From CAWBRT01 sp963832785 (GTDB taxonomy: Bacteria > Acidobacteriota > Terriglobia > Terriglobales > Acidobacteriaceae): a stretch of DNA of 64,000 nucleotides. A model generated the notes under the pieces. The model saw only the letters and a program-made list of their open reading frames with translations. It did no database searches and was not told the origin of the DNA. The stretch covers positions 372,001 to 436,000 of the forward strand of contig CAWHVF010000005.1 in assembly GCA_963832785.1 (NCBI GenBank), written 5' to 3'. A program made the position numbers and the translations under genes. Below, piece after piece: positions 46,966 to 56,031 of the stretch (within the stretch, counting starts at the first letter, position 1; each line of letters begins with the position of its first letter).

Positions 46966-49900
46966 ACATCGCCGAGCTATTTATCAAGCGCCCGGTCATG
47001 ACGACCTTGGTCATGTCGGCCATTCTGCTGTTTGGAATCGTCGGCTACCGGCTGCTGCCGGTGAGCGACCTGCCCAACGTCGATTTCCCCACCATCCTGG
47101 TTTCGGTGCAGTTGCCGGGTGCCAGCCCGGAGACGATGGCCAGCTCGGTAGCGACGCCGCTGGAAAAGCAATTCTCCAGCATCGCCGGCATCGACCAGAT
47201 GACCTCGATGAACCTCCTGGGCTATACCAACATCACCCTGCAGTTCGCGCTGTCGCGCAACATCGACGCCGCCGCCCAGGATGTGCAGACCATGATCGCC
47301 AAGGCGCAACGCGATCTGCCTACCAACCTGCCGTATCCGCCCTCCTTCCAGAAGGTGAATCCCGCCGACCAGCCGGTCCTCTACATAGCACTGCATTCGC
47401 CCACCATGGCGCTGTCTGATGTCGACGAGTACGCGGAAACGACCATGGCACAGCGTATCTCGATGATCGATGGCGTGGCGCTGGTCAACGTCTACGGCGC
47501 GCAGAAGCACGCTCCCCACGTGCAACTGGACCCGCGCCTGCTGGCCAGCCGGCAGATCGGCATCGACGAAGTGGTTACGGCCGTGCAGAAGGGGAACGTC
47601 GACGAGCCGACCGGCACGCTTTTCGGGGCGCACCAGGCCATGACGGTAAACAACTCCAACGGGCAATTGTGGCGCGCCAAGGATTACCGGCCGCTGATTG
47701 TCGCCTACCGCAATGGCAGTCCAGTGCGCCTGGCCGAGCTTGGCAACGTGATCGACAGCGTCGAAAACGACAAGGTCGCGGGCTGGTACGGGACCCCGAA
47801 GAGCTTTGACCGATCCATGGTGCTCGCCATTCAGCGCCAGCCGGGAACCAACACGGTCGAGGTGGTTGACCGTATCAAGGCGTTGTTTCCGCAGTTCCGG
47901 CTGCAGATTCCGGCGGCGGTTCACTTCGAGATTCTCTACGACCGTTCGCAGTCGATCCGCGACTCGGTCAATGACGTGAAGTTCACCTTGCTGCTGACCA
48001 TTTGCCTGGTCATCCTGGTGATCTTCCTTTTCCTGCGCAACGTTTCCGCCACCCTCATCCCCAGCATGGCGCTGCCCATGTCGATTGTGGGCACCTTTGC
48101 CGTGATGTACCTGCTCGGCTTCAGCCTGGACAATCTTTCGCTGATGGCGCTGACGCTATCGGTGGGCTTCGTGGTGGACGATGCCATCGTCATGCTGGAA
48201 AACATCGTGCGCCACATGGAAATGGGGAAGAAGCCGCTGGAAGCCGCCCTGAGCGGCTCGCGCGAGATCAGCTTCACCATCGTCTCCATGACCCTGTCGC
48301 TGGCGGCGGTGTTTATCCCCGTGCTGTTCATGAGCGGACTGCTGGGGAGGCTGCTGCACGAGTTCGCGGTGACCATCGGCACCGCCATCCTGGTTTCGGG
48401 CATGGTCTCGCTGACGCTGACGCCCATGCTGTGCAGCCGCTTCCTGCGCCCGGCCTCGGAGAGCAGTCACAACCGGCTCTATCGCGCCTCGGAACGGGTC
48501 TTCGCGGGCATGCTGCATACCTACGACTGGACCCTGAAGAAGGCCATACACCACCGCCTGGCCACGCTGCTCACTTCTCTGGTAGTGATGGTTATTACCG
48601 GCCTTCTGTTTGTCAAAATGCCAAAAGGATTCCTGCCGATCGAGGACCAGGGGCAGATATTTATCGCTACCGAGGCCAACCAGGACATCTCCTTTGAAAA
48701 CATGAAAGCGCACCAGATGGCGCTGGCCAAAATAATCCAGAATAATCCTTACGTTGACAAGTTCATGTGCGCGGTCGGCGGCTCCTGGGGCCCGTTAAAC
48801 AGCGGGCGCTTGTTCGCCCGGCTCACGCCCAGGCAAGACCGGCCACCGGTGCAGGAGATCGTGGCCACGCTGCGCAATGAGTTTGCCAAGGTTCCCGGAA
48901 TAACGGCTTACCCGCAAGCGCCTCCGACCATCCAGATCGGCGGCCGCCTCAGCAAGAGCCTTTACCAGTACACGCTGCAAGGCCCCGACACTCAGGAGCT
49001 CTACCGCGAAGCACAGAAGATGGAAGCGCGACTGGCCAGGGAACCAGAACTGCAGGACGTGACCAGCGACCTGCAGATGAAGAATCCGCAGATCAATATC
49101 GAAATCGACCGCGACAAGGCTTCAACCCTGGGTATCAGCGCGCAGCAGGTGCAGGATGCGCTCGGTTTCTCCTACGGGCAAATGCAGATTTCCAATATCT
49201 TTGCCCCGAATAACACCTATCGCGTGATCGTGGAGGTTCTGCCGGACCAGCAGCTTGACCCCACCGCGCTCTCGCTCTTGTACGTGCGCTCTTCTTCCGG
49301 GCAGTTGGTCCCGCTGAACACGATAGCGCGGATCACGCGCTCGGTCGGCCCGCTGACGGTCAATCACCAGGGCCAGTTGCCGGCGGTCACAATCTCGTTC
49401 AACCCCGCCCCGGATGTCTCGCTGGGCGCGGCCGTGGCCAAGGCGGAAAAAGTGGCACAAAGCCTGCCGGCAACCATTAACGGCAGCTTCCAGGGTACTG
49501 CGCAGGTCTTCCAGTCCTCAGTCAGCGGCCTGGGCTGGCTGCTGGTACTTTCCATCCTGGTCATCTACATCGTGCTGGGGATTCTGTACGAAAGCTTCGT
49601 CCATCCCATCACCATCCTCTCCGGACTGCCTTCGGCCGGCTTCGGCGCGCTGGTCACGCTGATGCTGCTCGGCATGGACCTGAATCTCTATTCGTTTGTG
49701 GGAATCATCATGCTGGTCGGGATCGTGAAGAAGAACGCCATCATGATGATCGACTTTGCCCTGGATGCGCAGCGCACGGAAGGCAAGTCCGCCAGCGAAG
49801 CCATCTACCAGGGCTGCCTGATCCGTTTCCGCCCGATCATGATGACCACCATGGCGGCGTTGATGGGCACGCTTCCCATCGCGCTGGGCATGGGCGCCGG

Positions 49901-50093
49901 AGCAGAATCGCGGCGCCCGCTGGGCTGGGCCGTGGTCGGAGGCCTGCTGTTCTCGCAATTGATCACGCTCTACATCACGCCGGTGATCTATACCTACCTC
50001 GACAACTTGCAGGATTGGCTTCGCCATCACCTGGGCCGGAAAAAGGCGCTGGAATTGGAGCCGGCACATCAGAATCCGATGTTGAGCCGCTAG
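46962..50093 (+). CDS. RND-family multidrug efflux permease (MdtB/AcrB-like)
   Basis: A 1043-residue inner-membrane pump with the typical 12-helix layout and two large periplasmic loops. It begins MNIAELFIKRPVMTTLVMSA. The proton-relay Asp pair is in VGFVVDDAIVMLENIVRHME of helix 4, and helix 10 has GIVKKNAIMMIDFALDAQ. PSMALPMSIVGTFAVMYLLG precedes helix 4. The sequence style is that of the hydrophobic-drug (HAE-1) branch. It is encoded with its regulator and adaptor as a three-gene operon coupled by overlaps. Confidence 0.93.
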   Translation: MNIAELFIKRPVMTTLVMSAILLFGIVGYRLLPVSDLPNVDFPTILVSVQLPGASPETMASSVATPLEKQFSSIAGIDQMTSMNLLGYTNITLQFALSRNIDAAAQDVQTMIAKAQRDLPTNLPYPPSFQKVNPADQPVLYIALHSPTMALSDVDEYAETTMAQRISMIDGVALVNVYGAQKHAPHVQLDPRLLASRQIGIDEVVTAVQKGNVDEPTGTLFGAHQAMTVNNSNGQLWRAKDYRPLIVAYRNGSPVRLAELGNVIDSVENDKVAGWYGTPKSFDRSMVLAIQRQPGTNTVEVVDRIKALFPQFRLQIPAAVHFEILYDRSQSIRDSVNDVKFTLLLTICLVILVIFLFLRNVSATLIPSMALPMSIVGTFAVMYLLGFSLDNLSLMALTLSVGFVVDDAIVMLENIVRHMEMGKKPLEAALSGSREISFTIVSMTLSLAAVFIPVLFMSGLLGRLLHEFAVTIGTAILVSGMVSLTLTPMLCSRFLRPASESSHNRLYRASERVFAGMLHTYDWTLKKAIHHRLATLLTSLVVMVITGLLFVKMPKGFLPIEDQGQIFIATEANQDISFENMKAHQMALAKIIQNNPYVDKFMCAVGGSWGPLNSGRLFARLTPRQDRPPVQEIVATLRNEFAKVPGITAYPQAPPTIQIGGRLSKSLYQYTLQGPDTQELYREAQKMEARLAREPELQDVTSDLQMKNPQINIEIDRDKASTLGISAQQVQDALGFSYGQMQISNIFAPNNTYRVIVEVLPDQQLDPTALSLLYVRSSSGQLVPLNTIARITRSVGPLTVNHQGQLPAVTISFNPAPDVSLGAAVAKAEKVAQSLPATINGSFQGTAQVFQSSVSGLGWLLVLSILVIYIVLGILYESFVHPITILSGLPSAGFGALVTLMLLGMDLNLYSFVGIIMLVGIVKKNAIMMIDFALDAQRTEGKSASEAIYQGCLIRFRPIMMTTMAALMGTLPIALGMGAGAESRRPLGWAVVGGLLFSQLITLYITPVIYTYLDNLQDWLRHHLGRKKALELEPAHQNPMLSR

Positions 50094-50131
50094 AGCTAAT
50101 TAGGTTTTGGTGTAGTCGTGAATTATTCAGG

Positions 50132-50324
50132 TGTCATGCTGAGCACCTCCGCCAGAAGGCGCGAAGCATCCCCTGGAAGCGCCCCAACACGTTCGGTTCA
50201 GAGCTTTTCTATAAGAAATCTTCAGCTCCGTTTTCCTCCCGGCAGTGCGGGGATGCTTCGTTCCGCCACCCCCGCAAACGCAACCACAGCGTTTGCTGGG
50301 GCCCCGGCTCCTCTCAGCATGACA
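50132..50324. repeat. 193-bp palindrome-bounded repeat
   Basis: It is bounded by perfect 12-bp inverted ends, TGTCATGCTGAG (50132-50143) and CTCAGCATGACA (50313-50324). The interior (GAAGCATCCCC ... GGATGCTTCGTTCCGC) is also partly self-complementary. A related fragment (CATCCTGAGCGGAACGAAGG) occurs near 21421-21441. It resembles a dispersed palindromic intergenic repeat. Confidence 0.6.
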
Positions 50325-50387
50325 GCTCAAACAGATACGCTTGTCCGGCCACCTAGTTCCGAAACTGCTATAGCAGGCTGACTCCCA

Positions 50388-50455
50388 CGGAGCCTGAAGG
50401 CCCGTTCTATTCGACATCTATTCGGCGCGGCTGAAATAGCGCCCTTTCAAAGATA
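50388..50455 (+). repeat. Dispersed repeat, copy A (partner at 62501-62571)
   Basis: CGCGGCTGAAATAGCGCCCT followed by TTCAAAGAT matches CGCGGCTGAAGCCGGGCCCT TTCAAAGAC at 62.5 kb, and the preceding TATTCGACATCT matches TATTAGGCATCT. The two copies are in the same orientation and 12 kb apart. Similarity is imperfect but spans about 65 bp. Confidence 0.6.
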
Positions 50456-50672
50456 TGGGCTGCACTTTCGCCAATACGCAGCCGTATAGTGCGGCCCTGT
50501 CGTAAGCGCGCGGCTAAGCCCAAAAGAATCAATCGCGACTTAGGTGTCGGGTTTTCCAAAACGGGAAACCAATTGTTATTTGCCTCATGACCTTATGCCC
50601 TTAGCAAAACGGCGGCGGATAATTTACACGGGAGAGCAAAGTCAGGCTACGTAATCTCAGAGGAGAGAGCGT

Positions 50673-51101
50673 ATGGCCTTAAGAACGAGCATCCTGGTGG
50701 GTAAGCTCTCTGATTCCACCTTGCGTATATGGCTGTCGGTCGCATTCGGCACGGTGGTATTCGGCTTATTCGGTTTTGTGGTCGATGCTGCAATGACCGG
50801 TTTTGACGTGCCGAATGATGTGCATGCCGGAATGGTAGGTACACTAGTTGGGTTGGGCGCCGGCTTGGGTCTGTGGATTATTTTGGCCGGCATTCGCGAG
50901 CGCCGGATGGTGCTTGCGGCCGAGATCGCCAAGCTGGCGGAACTCAATCATACGGTGAGAAACTCACTGGAGATAATTGTCCTCGCCACCCATACACCGA
51001 ACGACCGGCAGAGGGCGGTTGTGCTGGAGAGCACCGCAAGGATCGAAGAGAAGTTAAGAGAGTTGTTCCCGCTTGTGGGGGTGGAGGAGAGTTCGCGATA
51101 G
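50673..51101 (+). CDS. Small membrane protein with histidine-kinase-like H-box segment
   Basis: A 142-residue protein with two membrane helices (about residues 18-40 and 50-72, e.g. GTLVGLGAGLGLWIILAGI). A cytoplasmic helical tail contains KLAELNHTVRNSLEIIVLA, resembling the H-box of dimerisation and phosphotransfer domains, but no ATPase domain follows. It could be a phospho-accepting or decoy membrane protein, or the resemblance could be chance. A good Shine-Dalgarno (GAGGAGAG) precedes ATG 50673. It is convergent with the next gene. Confidence 0.6.
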   Translation: MALRTSILVGKLSDSTLRIWLSVAFGTVVFGLFGFVVDAAMTGFDVPNDVHAGMVGTLVGLGAGLGLWIILAGIRERRMVLAAEIAKLAELNHTVRNSLEIIVLATHTPNDRQRAVVLESTARIEEKLRELFPLVGVEESSR

Positions 51102-51208
51102 AGCCGGCTGGCGCCTTTCACTTGCGTTTGGCTGGGACCGAATTCTCACCCGCCTCTGTGACGTGCCCAGGCTGTGTAGCTGTCACGGGGAAATTTCTTT
51201 TTGCTCGC

Positions 51209-51658
51209 TTATCGCACTACCTTCTTAGTTCTCCCTACAACCAGCCGCAACCCATCCTTGATGTGACTTGTTTGCTGGCCAAGGCTGGCAGCTCTGCGGC
51301 CTTCGGCAATCAACCGCCGGACCTCGCGGCCGAGCACCTGCAGGGATTCGATGTAGGAGAGATGCAGTGAGTCCAACGTGGCTGTGCGGGGCGGAGCGGC
51401 GGCGACAACTATCTTGGGTATTCCAGGCCTGGCAGCCTCCAGTTCTGCAGCTAGCTGAAATTGCCGCTCGGGGACGCTTTCATCGCACGGTAACACGGCC
51501 GCCCTGATGGCTGGAATGGACCTGAGCGCCGCCAAAGCGCTGGCGGTGTTTGTAACTGTCACCAGATCGTAGGAGCTTGAACCGTACACCTGCTGACTGG
51601 CAGCGAACCGCGATTGGCTGCTCTCCAGACAAAGTATGGCCGCGGCACTGGTACGCAT
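51209..51658 (-). CDS. Receiver-like (pseudo-receiver) small protein
   Basis: A 149-residue protein whose pattern of alternating strands and helices (AAILCLESSQSRFAASQQVY, YDLVTVTNTASALAALRSI, IRAAVLPCDES, IPKIVVAAAP) suggests a CheY-like receiver fold. It lacks the usual acidic pocket and phosphoacceptor Asp. The C-terminal helix ends in basic residues. It may have lost phosphorylation and serve as an interaction module. It lies 107 bp from, and convergent with, the H-box membrane gene. A regulatory pair is suggestive only. Confidence 0.45.
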   Translation of the reverse strand: MRTSAAAILCLESSQSRFAASQQVYGSSSYDLVTVTNTASALAALRSIPAIRAAVLPCDESVPERQFQLAAELEAARPGIPKIVVAAAPPRTATLDSLHLSYIESLQVLGREVRRLIAEGRRAASLGQQTSHIKDGLRLVVGRTKKVVR

Positions 51659-51982
51659 ACAGCTTCCCCTGGAATTGACGAATTACTAAAAACATTTTGC
51701 CCTGCCGATCCTGGAAACAATATAGACGGTTTCTCTATTGGCCTTATTTAGTAAACGCCTTATCAGCCGGCGTAAACCACCTAATCCCACGGCCGCAGTA
51801 CTAAGGGCAGAGCCACAGAGGTGTGCTCAATTCAGACATAGGTGTATTTAAGAGATAGGTGTGTAATAACTATTCAGAAAATGACTGTGTCGGCTGTCAT
51901 CCCTGCCGGATGCAGTGCCTGCATTGCCAGGGAATGGCCGGGTGCTGTGTATCCCTGAGCCGGACTCGCACCGAAGGAAGAA
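51659..51982. other. 324-bp intergenic region
   Basis: No gene or RNA was recognised. The octamer ATAGGTGT occurs twice in direct orientation around 51838-51863, and the segment is AT-rich compared with the flanks, so it may hold promoters for the receiver-like gene. The end adjoining the old yellow enzyme shows no terminator hairpin. Confidence 0.35.
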
Positions 51983-53050
51983 TCAGAATCGTTTGGCGCG
52001 GTCATACTGTTTGGGCCACTCGATCTCGCGCCCGAGAGCGTGCGCCGCCAGCAGCGGCCAGTAGGGTTGGCGCAGAAACTCACGCGCCAGCAGCACCATG
52101 TCGGCATCGCCCGAGCGAATAATCTGATCGGCCTGCTGCGGCGAGATAATCATGCCGACGGCTCCGGTCATGACGCCCTGCTGCCGTATGCGGCGGGCGA
52201 ATGACACCTGGTAGCCGGGGCCTACCGGTATCTCGGCGTTAGCTACGGTGCCGCCGGATGAGCAGTCGAGCAGGTCCACTCCGAGTTCCTTGAGCTGCGG
52301 CGCCAGGCGCAGGGAATCTTCCAGGCTCCATCCATGGTCGACCCAGTCGGTGATGCTGAGGCGCACCAGCAAAGGAAGCTCCTCGGGCCAGACTTGCCTG
52401 ACGGCGGCCACCGTCTCGCGCAGAAAACGCGTGCGGTTTTCGAACGAGCCGCCATACTGGTCGGTGCGCTGGTTGGAGATGGGCGAGAGGAACTGGTGAA
52501 GCAGATACCCGTGGGCGGAGTGAATCTCGACGACTTTCATGCCGGCGGCCAAGGCGCGGCGCGCGGCGGCCGCGAAGGCGGCGGTAATCGCGGCAATGCC
52601 GGCCGCATCCAGCGCCTGCGGAACCATGGAATCGGCATCGAAGGGCAGGGGACTGGGAGCATAGATGGGCTGCCAACCGCCATTCTGTGGCAGCACCGTG
52701 AATCTTCCCTTCCACGGCGGCGGGGTGGAGGCTTTTCTGCCGGCGTGCCCCAGTTGTATGCCCGCTACCGCGCCCTGACCGGCAATAAAGCGGGAAATCC
52801 GCAGCAGCGGCTCGATCTGCTCGTCTTTCCACAGGCCGAGGTCGGCCGGACTGATGCGGCCCTCGGGCAGGACGGCGGTGGCTTCCGCCAACACCAAGCC
52901 GGCCCCGCCCTGGGCGCGGGAGCCGAGGTGGACAAAATGCCAGTCGTTGGCAAATCCGCCCTCGGCCGAGTACTGGCACATGGGCGAAACGGTGATACGG
53001 TTGCGCAGCGTGACCGAGCGAATGGTAAGAGGAGTGAACAGGTCAGCCAT
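51983..53050 (-). CDS. NADPH-dependent ene-reductase, old yellow enzyme family (YqjM-like)
   Basis: A 355-residue FMN-dependent TIM-barrel reductase of activated C=C bonds. The thermophilic/YqjM-subclass Cys and Tyr are in SPMCQYSAEGG (C25, Y27). The active-site His pair is in EIHSAHGYLLHQFLSPISNQ and followed by RTDQYGGSFENRTRFLRET. FMN phosphate contacts are in the C-terminal MTGAVGMIISPQQADQIIRS segment. It is cytosolic and probably detoxifies electrophiles. The start ATG 53050 gives the canonical MADLFTPLTIRSVTLRNRI. It is divergent from meaB. Confidence 0.92.
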   Translation of the reverse strand: MADLFTPLTIRSVTLRNRITVSPMCQYSAEGGFANDWHFVHLGSRAQGGAGLVLAEATAVLPEGRISPADLGLWKDEQIEPLLRISRFIAGQGAVAGIQLGHAGRKASTPPPWKGRFTVLPQNGGWQPIYAPSPLPFDADSMVPQALDAAGIAAITAAFAAAARRALAAGMKVVEIHSAHGYLLHQFLSPISNQRTDQYGGSFENRTRFLRETVAAVRQVWPEELPLLVRLSITDWVDHGWSLEDSLRLAPQLKELGVDLLDCSSGGTVANAEIPVGPGYQVSFARRIRQQGVMTGAVGMIISPQQADQIIRSGDADMVLLAREFLRQPYWPLLAAHALGREIEWPKQYDRAKRF

Positions 53051-53193
53051 AATCGTGTTCTCGAATATTGTTTGTAACAGATTCGGCCGGAATCAAACAA
53101 ATAGTTCAATAAATGGGCTGTCCGCCCGGCCTCCCAACAGCAACAGGGAACTCCGAACTGCTACACTTCTTGCGCGAGGACGCTTTGCCGCCC

Positions 53194-54168
53194 ATGAGCA
53201 TACCCATCGAAAAATGGGTCGAAGAGATCCGCGCCGGGAGCACGCGGGCGCTGGCCCGCGCAATTACGGCGGTCGAGAATCGCGCCCCCGAATCGCGCGA
53301 GCTGCTGCGCCATCTGTTCCCGCACAGCGGCCGGGCGAGCATCATCGGCCTGACGGGCGCGCCGGGGGCGGGCAAGAGCACGCTGGCCGACCAACTGGCG
53401 CGCCAGTTTCGCAACTTGGGGCGGAGCGTCGGCATTATCGCCGTCGATCCCACCAGCCCCTTCAGCGGCGGCGCCATTCTGGGCGACCGCATCCGTATGC
53501 AGCGGCACCACGCCGACCAGGGGATTTACATCCGCAGCATGGCCACGCGCGGGGCGCTGGGAGGTCTGGCCGCCGCTACCGCCGAGGTCGCCATGCTGCT
53601 CGATGCCGCCGGGCGCGAGGTGGTGCTGATAGAGACGGTCGGCGTCGGGCAGGACGAAATCGACATCGTGCGCCTGGCGGACATCACGGCGGTGGTGCTG
53701 GTGCCGGGAATGGGTGACGACGTGCAGTCGATCAAGGCCGGCATCATGGAGATCGCCGACATCTTTGTCATTAACAAAAGCGATCGCGACGGCGCCGACC
53801 AGTTGGAGCGCGAGATTCGCAGCCTGCTGTCGCTGGGCAGGCCGGCGACAAGCGAAACGCCGGGTGCACCGGCGATCATCAGGACCGTGGCCAGCGAAGG
53901 GAAGGGAACCGCGGAGCTGGCGCAGGCCATCGCCGAGTTTCGGCAGTACCTGCAAGAGAGCGGCCTGGGAGCGCGGCGCCGGGTCGAGAACTGGCGCCGG
54001 CGCCTCATCGAGATGCTGCGCGCGGAGTTGGTGCAGCGCCTGGCGCGGGATCATCTGAGCGGGCCGGCAGTGCAACGCCTGGTTGCCGAGATCGCCGCTG
54101 GACGCAAGAACCCCTATTCTGCCGTGGAGGAGATCCTCGCTGGAATAGCAATCAATAATGGGGAATAG
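53194..54168 (+). CDS. meaB: MeaB-type G-protein chaperone (methylmalonyl-CoA mutase-associated)
   Basis: A 324-residue P-loop GTPase of the ArgK/MeaB family. The Walker A is GLTGAPGAGKSTLADQLA. The switch and Mg2+ contacts include IAVDPTSPFSGGAILGDRIR and IRSMATRGALGG. The Walker B is VVLIETVGVGQDE. The base motif is VINKSDRDGADQ. It protects and loads cobalamin-dependent methylmalonyl-CoA mutase, which is not encoded in the window, so the gene is separated from its client. ATG 53194 starts the conserved N-terminus; upstream in-frame starts to 53113 add nothing recognisable. Confidence 0.87.
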   Translation: MSIPIEKWVEEIRAGSTRALARAITAVENRAPESRELLRHLFPHSGRASIIGLTGAPGAGKSTLADQLARQFRNLGRSVGIIAVDPTSPFSGGAILGDRIRMQRHHADQGIYIRSMATRGALGGLAAATAEVAMLLDAAGREVVLIETVGVGQDEIDIVRLADITAVVLVPGMGDDVQSIKAGIMEIADIFVINKSDRDGADQLEREIRSLLSLGRPATSETPGAPAIIRTVASEGKGTAELAQAIAEFRQYLQESGLGARRRVENWRRRLIEMLRAELVQRLARDHLSGPAVQRLVAEIAAGRKNPYSAVEEILAGIAINNGE

Positions 54169-54307
54169 CGACTGGTGGAGATGAACAATTTAAGATTTTT
54201 GACTTCTGATTTCAGGTTCCAGATTGAACTGCAGGAAACCGCCGCTTCTCAGGCTACGATACGAAGTCAAAATCAAAAATCGAAAATGAAAAATCTAAAA
54301 TGAACTT

Positions 54308-55126
54308 ATGATCGTTCTCGGTATAGACACCGCCGGCCGCGAAGGCAGCGTGGCCTTGGCTCAAGGCAGCCAGGACAGCTTCGAGTTGCTCGGACTGGAG
54401 CCGCTCGCCGGAGGCACGTATTCGGCGCAGCTCATCCCCAGGGTGGCCGCGCTGCTTGAGACGGCGGGAATTCACAAGGGCGCCATCGACCTGCTGGCGG
54501 TTAACTCCGGCCCCGGATCGTTCACCGGGCTGCGAGTCGGGCTCTCGACCGTGAAGGGCCTGGCCGAATCACTGCGCAAGCCAATTGTTGCGATCTCGGG
54601 GCTGGAGACCCTGGCCATCGCCGCCCAACTTTCGCCTCAGCAGAGGGAAGCCAAGTCTCTGACGGCGTGCAGCCGCGTGATCGCCGCCTTGGACGCCCTG
54701 CGGAAGGAGGTCTACGTCGGCGAGTACGATCTGGCAAGCAAGGCGCGAAATGCGGACGATCCCAAACTGGTAAAACAGGCTAGGGCAGGAAACACGCTGG
54801 AATTCGGCGCGGAGTGCCTAGGTGAGCGGCTCGTGCCGCTGGCGGATTTCGTCGCCGAGATGGCGGGGCGTGCTCAATCGGCACTGGCCTGCACTCCGGA
54901 CGCGAGCGTCCAGAGCGCGTTGCAAGCGGCAGGGGTAGCAGTTGAGTTGGTGGCGCGTCCGCGGGGGGATTTGATTGCGCGCATCGGGCTGGCTCGCTTT
55001 AGCCAGGGCGCGACCATCTCCTCGGAGGCGCTTGATGCCAACTATATACGCCGCTCCGACGCCGAGATATTTTCAGCGCCCGGTTCCAACCGAGGCGCGC
55101 CTGGGACAACCAAAGTGACGCGATGA
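54308..55126 (+). CDS. tsaB: tRNA N6-threonylcarbamoyladenosine biosynthesis protein TsaB
   Basis: A 272-residue member of the ASKHA fold. It starts MIVLGIDTAGREGSVAL, then has YSAQLIPRVAALLE, LLAVNSGPGSFTGLRVGLST and KGLAESLRKPIVAISGLETL, diagnostic of TsaB. It scaffolds TsaD and TsaE in making t6A37 on ANN-decoding tRNAs. About 30 extra residues are inserted near position 100-130 compared with short versions. Immediately upstream is an A-rich tract that is a low-complexity motif rather than a promoter. The stop overlaps rimI by four bases. Confidence 0.87.
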   Translation: MIVLGIDTAGREGSVALAQGSQDSFELLGLEPLAGGTYSAQLIPRVAALLETAGIHKGAIDLLAVNSGPGSFTGLRVGLSTVKGLAESLRKPIVAISGLETLAIAAQLSPQQREAKSLTACSRVIAALDALRKEVYVGEYDLASKARNADDPKLVKQARAGNTLEFGAECLGERLVPLADFVAEMAGRAQSALACTPDASVQSALQAAGVAVELVARPRGDLIARIGLARFSQGATISSEALDANYIRRSDAEIFSAPGSNRGAPGTTKVTR

Positions 55127-55698
55127 GAGTTCGCGCGGCAGGGACGGAAGACATTCCGCGGCTGATGGCCCTTGAGCGCCAAGCTGATGGCGCCGCCCAT
55201 TGGGGAGAGCAGCACTATCGCGCTCTTTTCGCCGATGCGCCGGCCAGCGTGGCCGCCGGCAACAGCAGCGGCTTAGCCCAGCATCTTTGTCTGGTTGTGG
55301 AAGTGCACTTCGATTCGGCCCGAGCCGAAGGCGCGGCAGATTGTGAACCCAGCACGGACGATGGCCGGCCGGCTGTGGCGCAGCTCCTGGTGTTGGGATT
55401 CGTGGTGGCGCAATGCCTCGGGGACGAGTGGGAAATCGAGAACCTCGTTGTTGACGCTGGCAGCCGGCGGCGCGGACTGGCCAGCCGGTTGCTCAATCGG
55501 GTGCTCGGCTATGCCGGGGACCAAAGAGCTAAGGCCGTTAGGCTCGAGGTGCGCGAGTCAAACCGGGCGGCGCGCGCGCTTTACGCCAAATGGGGCTTCC
55601 GCGAGACCGGGCGTAGAAAAAATTACTATCGCGATCCGGAGGAAGCAGCGGTCCTGCTTACCTTTTCAGGCGTCGTCAGTCTTGTTAATAACGGTTGA
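55123..55698 (+). CDS. rimI: Ribosomal protein S18 alanine N-acetyltransferase-like GNAT enzyme
   Basis: A 191-residue GNAT-fold protein. The acetyl-CoA loop (motif A) reads VDAGSRRRGLASRLLNRVLG and the C-terminal block is EVRESNRAARALYAKWGFRE TGRRKNYYRDPEEAA, as in RimI. It is longer than usual (about 150 residues), because about 35 residues lie between strands 2 and 3 (after SSGLAQHL, through SARAEGAADCEPSTDDGRPA). The four-base overlap with tsaB is the common tsaB-rimI pairing, which raises confidence. A hairpin ends the gene. Confidence 0.82.
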   Translation: MRVRAAGTEDIPRLMALERQADGAAHWGEQHYRALFADAPASVAAGNSSGLAQHLCLVVEVHFDSARAEGAADCEPSTDDGRPAVAQLLVLGFVVAQCLGDEWEIENLVVDAGSRRRGLASRLLNRVLGYAGDQRAKAVRLEVRESNRAARALYAKWGFRETGRRKNYYRDPEEAAVLLTFSGVVSLVNNG

Positions 55699-55712
55699 AT
55701 TTTCGGCGAGGC

Positions 55713-55740
55713 GCGTGCTAGCTTTTACAGCACGCTCTTT
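55713..55740 (+). terminator. Candidate intrinsic terminator after rimI
   Basis: GCGTGCT (55713-55719) and AGCACGC (55729-55735) form a seven-pair stem with a nine-base loop, followed by TCTTT. It lies just beyond the rimI stop and before the DUF465 gene. Confidence 0.5.
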
Positions 55741-55797
55741 CACCCTAGGCCAGCGCCCCAGCGGCGCGGGCCGGGGTCCCGCGCGAGGAGGTCTCGA

Positions 55798-56031
55798 ATG
55801 ATAAGTCCCGAACGCGAATCACTCCTGGCCAGCAACGAAGAATTCCGGCGCCTGGTCCAGGAACACGCCGAGTACTCGCAACGCCTCGAAAGCCTCTCCC
55901 AGAAGCCGTATCCCTCCGAAGACGAAAAGGTGGAACAAGTCCGGCTCAAAAAGCTGAAGCTCCGCTTGAAGGATCAGATGCAGGCGCTGGAGCAGCGGTA
56001 CCGGCAAACGCATCCTGAGAATGTTGCCTAG
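55798..56031 (+). CDS. DUF465 (YdcH-like) small protein
   Basis: A 77-residue helical protein: FRRLVQEHAEYSQRLESLSQ KPYPSEDEKVEQVRLKKLKL RLKDQMQALEQRYRQTH. The pattern of the family (HxEYxxRLxxL then KLRLKDQM) is evident. It is probably a two-helix coiled-coil, function unknown. The start has an excellent ribosome binding site (GAGGAGG at 55784-55790). The 279 bp that follow contain no recognised gene. Confidence 0.9.
   Translation: MISPERESLLASNEEFRRLVQEHAEYSQRLESLSQKPYPSEDEKVEQVRLKKLKLRLKDQMQALEQRYRQTHPENVA

Larger units (their letters stand above)
50094..50672. other. 579-bp intergenic region rich in repeats
   Basis: No gene is recognised. It contains two repeat-like elements described separately (50132-50324 and 50388-50455). 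The last 200 bp, to the start codon at 50673, show no clear promoter boxes, although GAGGAGAGAG at 50660-50669 is a good ribosome binding site for the following gene. Confidence 0.5.

Noticed and set aside
54190..54305. A-rich segment before tsaB as promoter or attenuator
   Set aside because: It is a low-complexity run of AAAAATC-like units without defined boxes; nothing specific can be supported.
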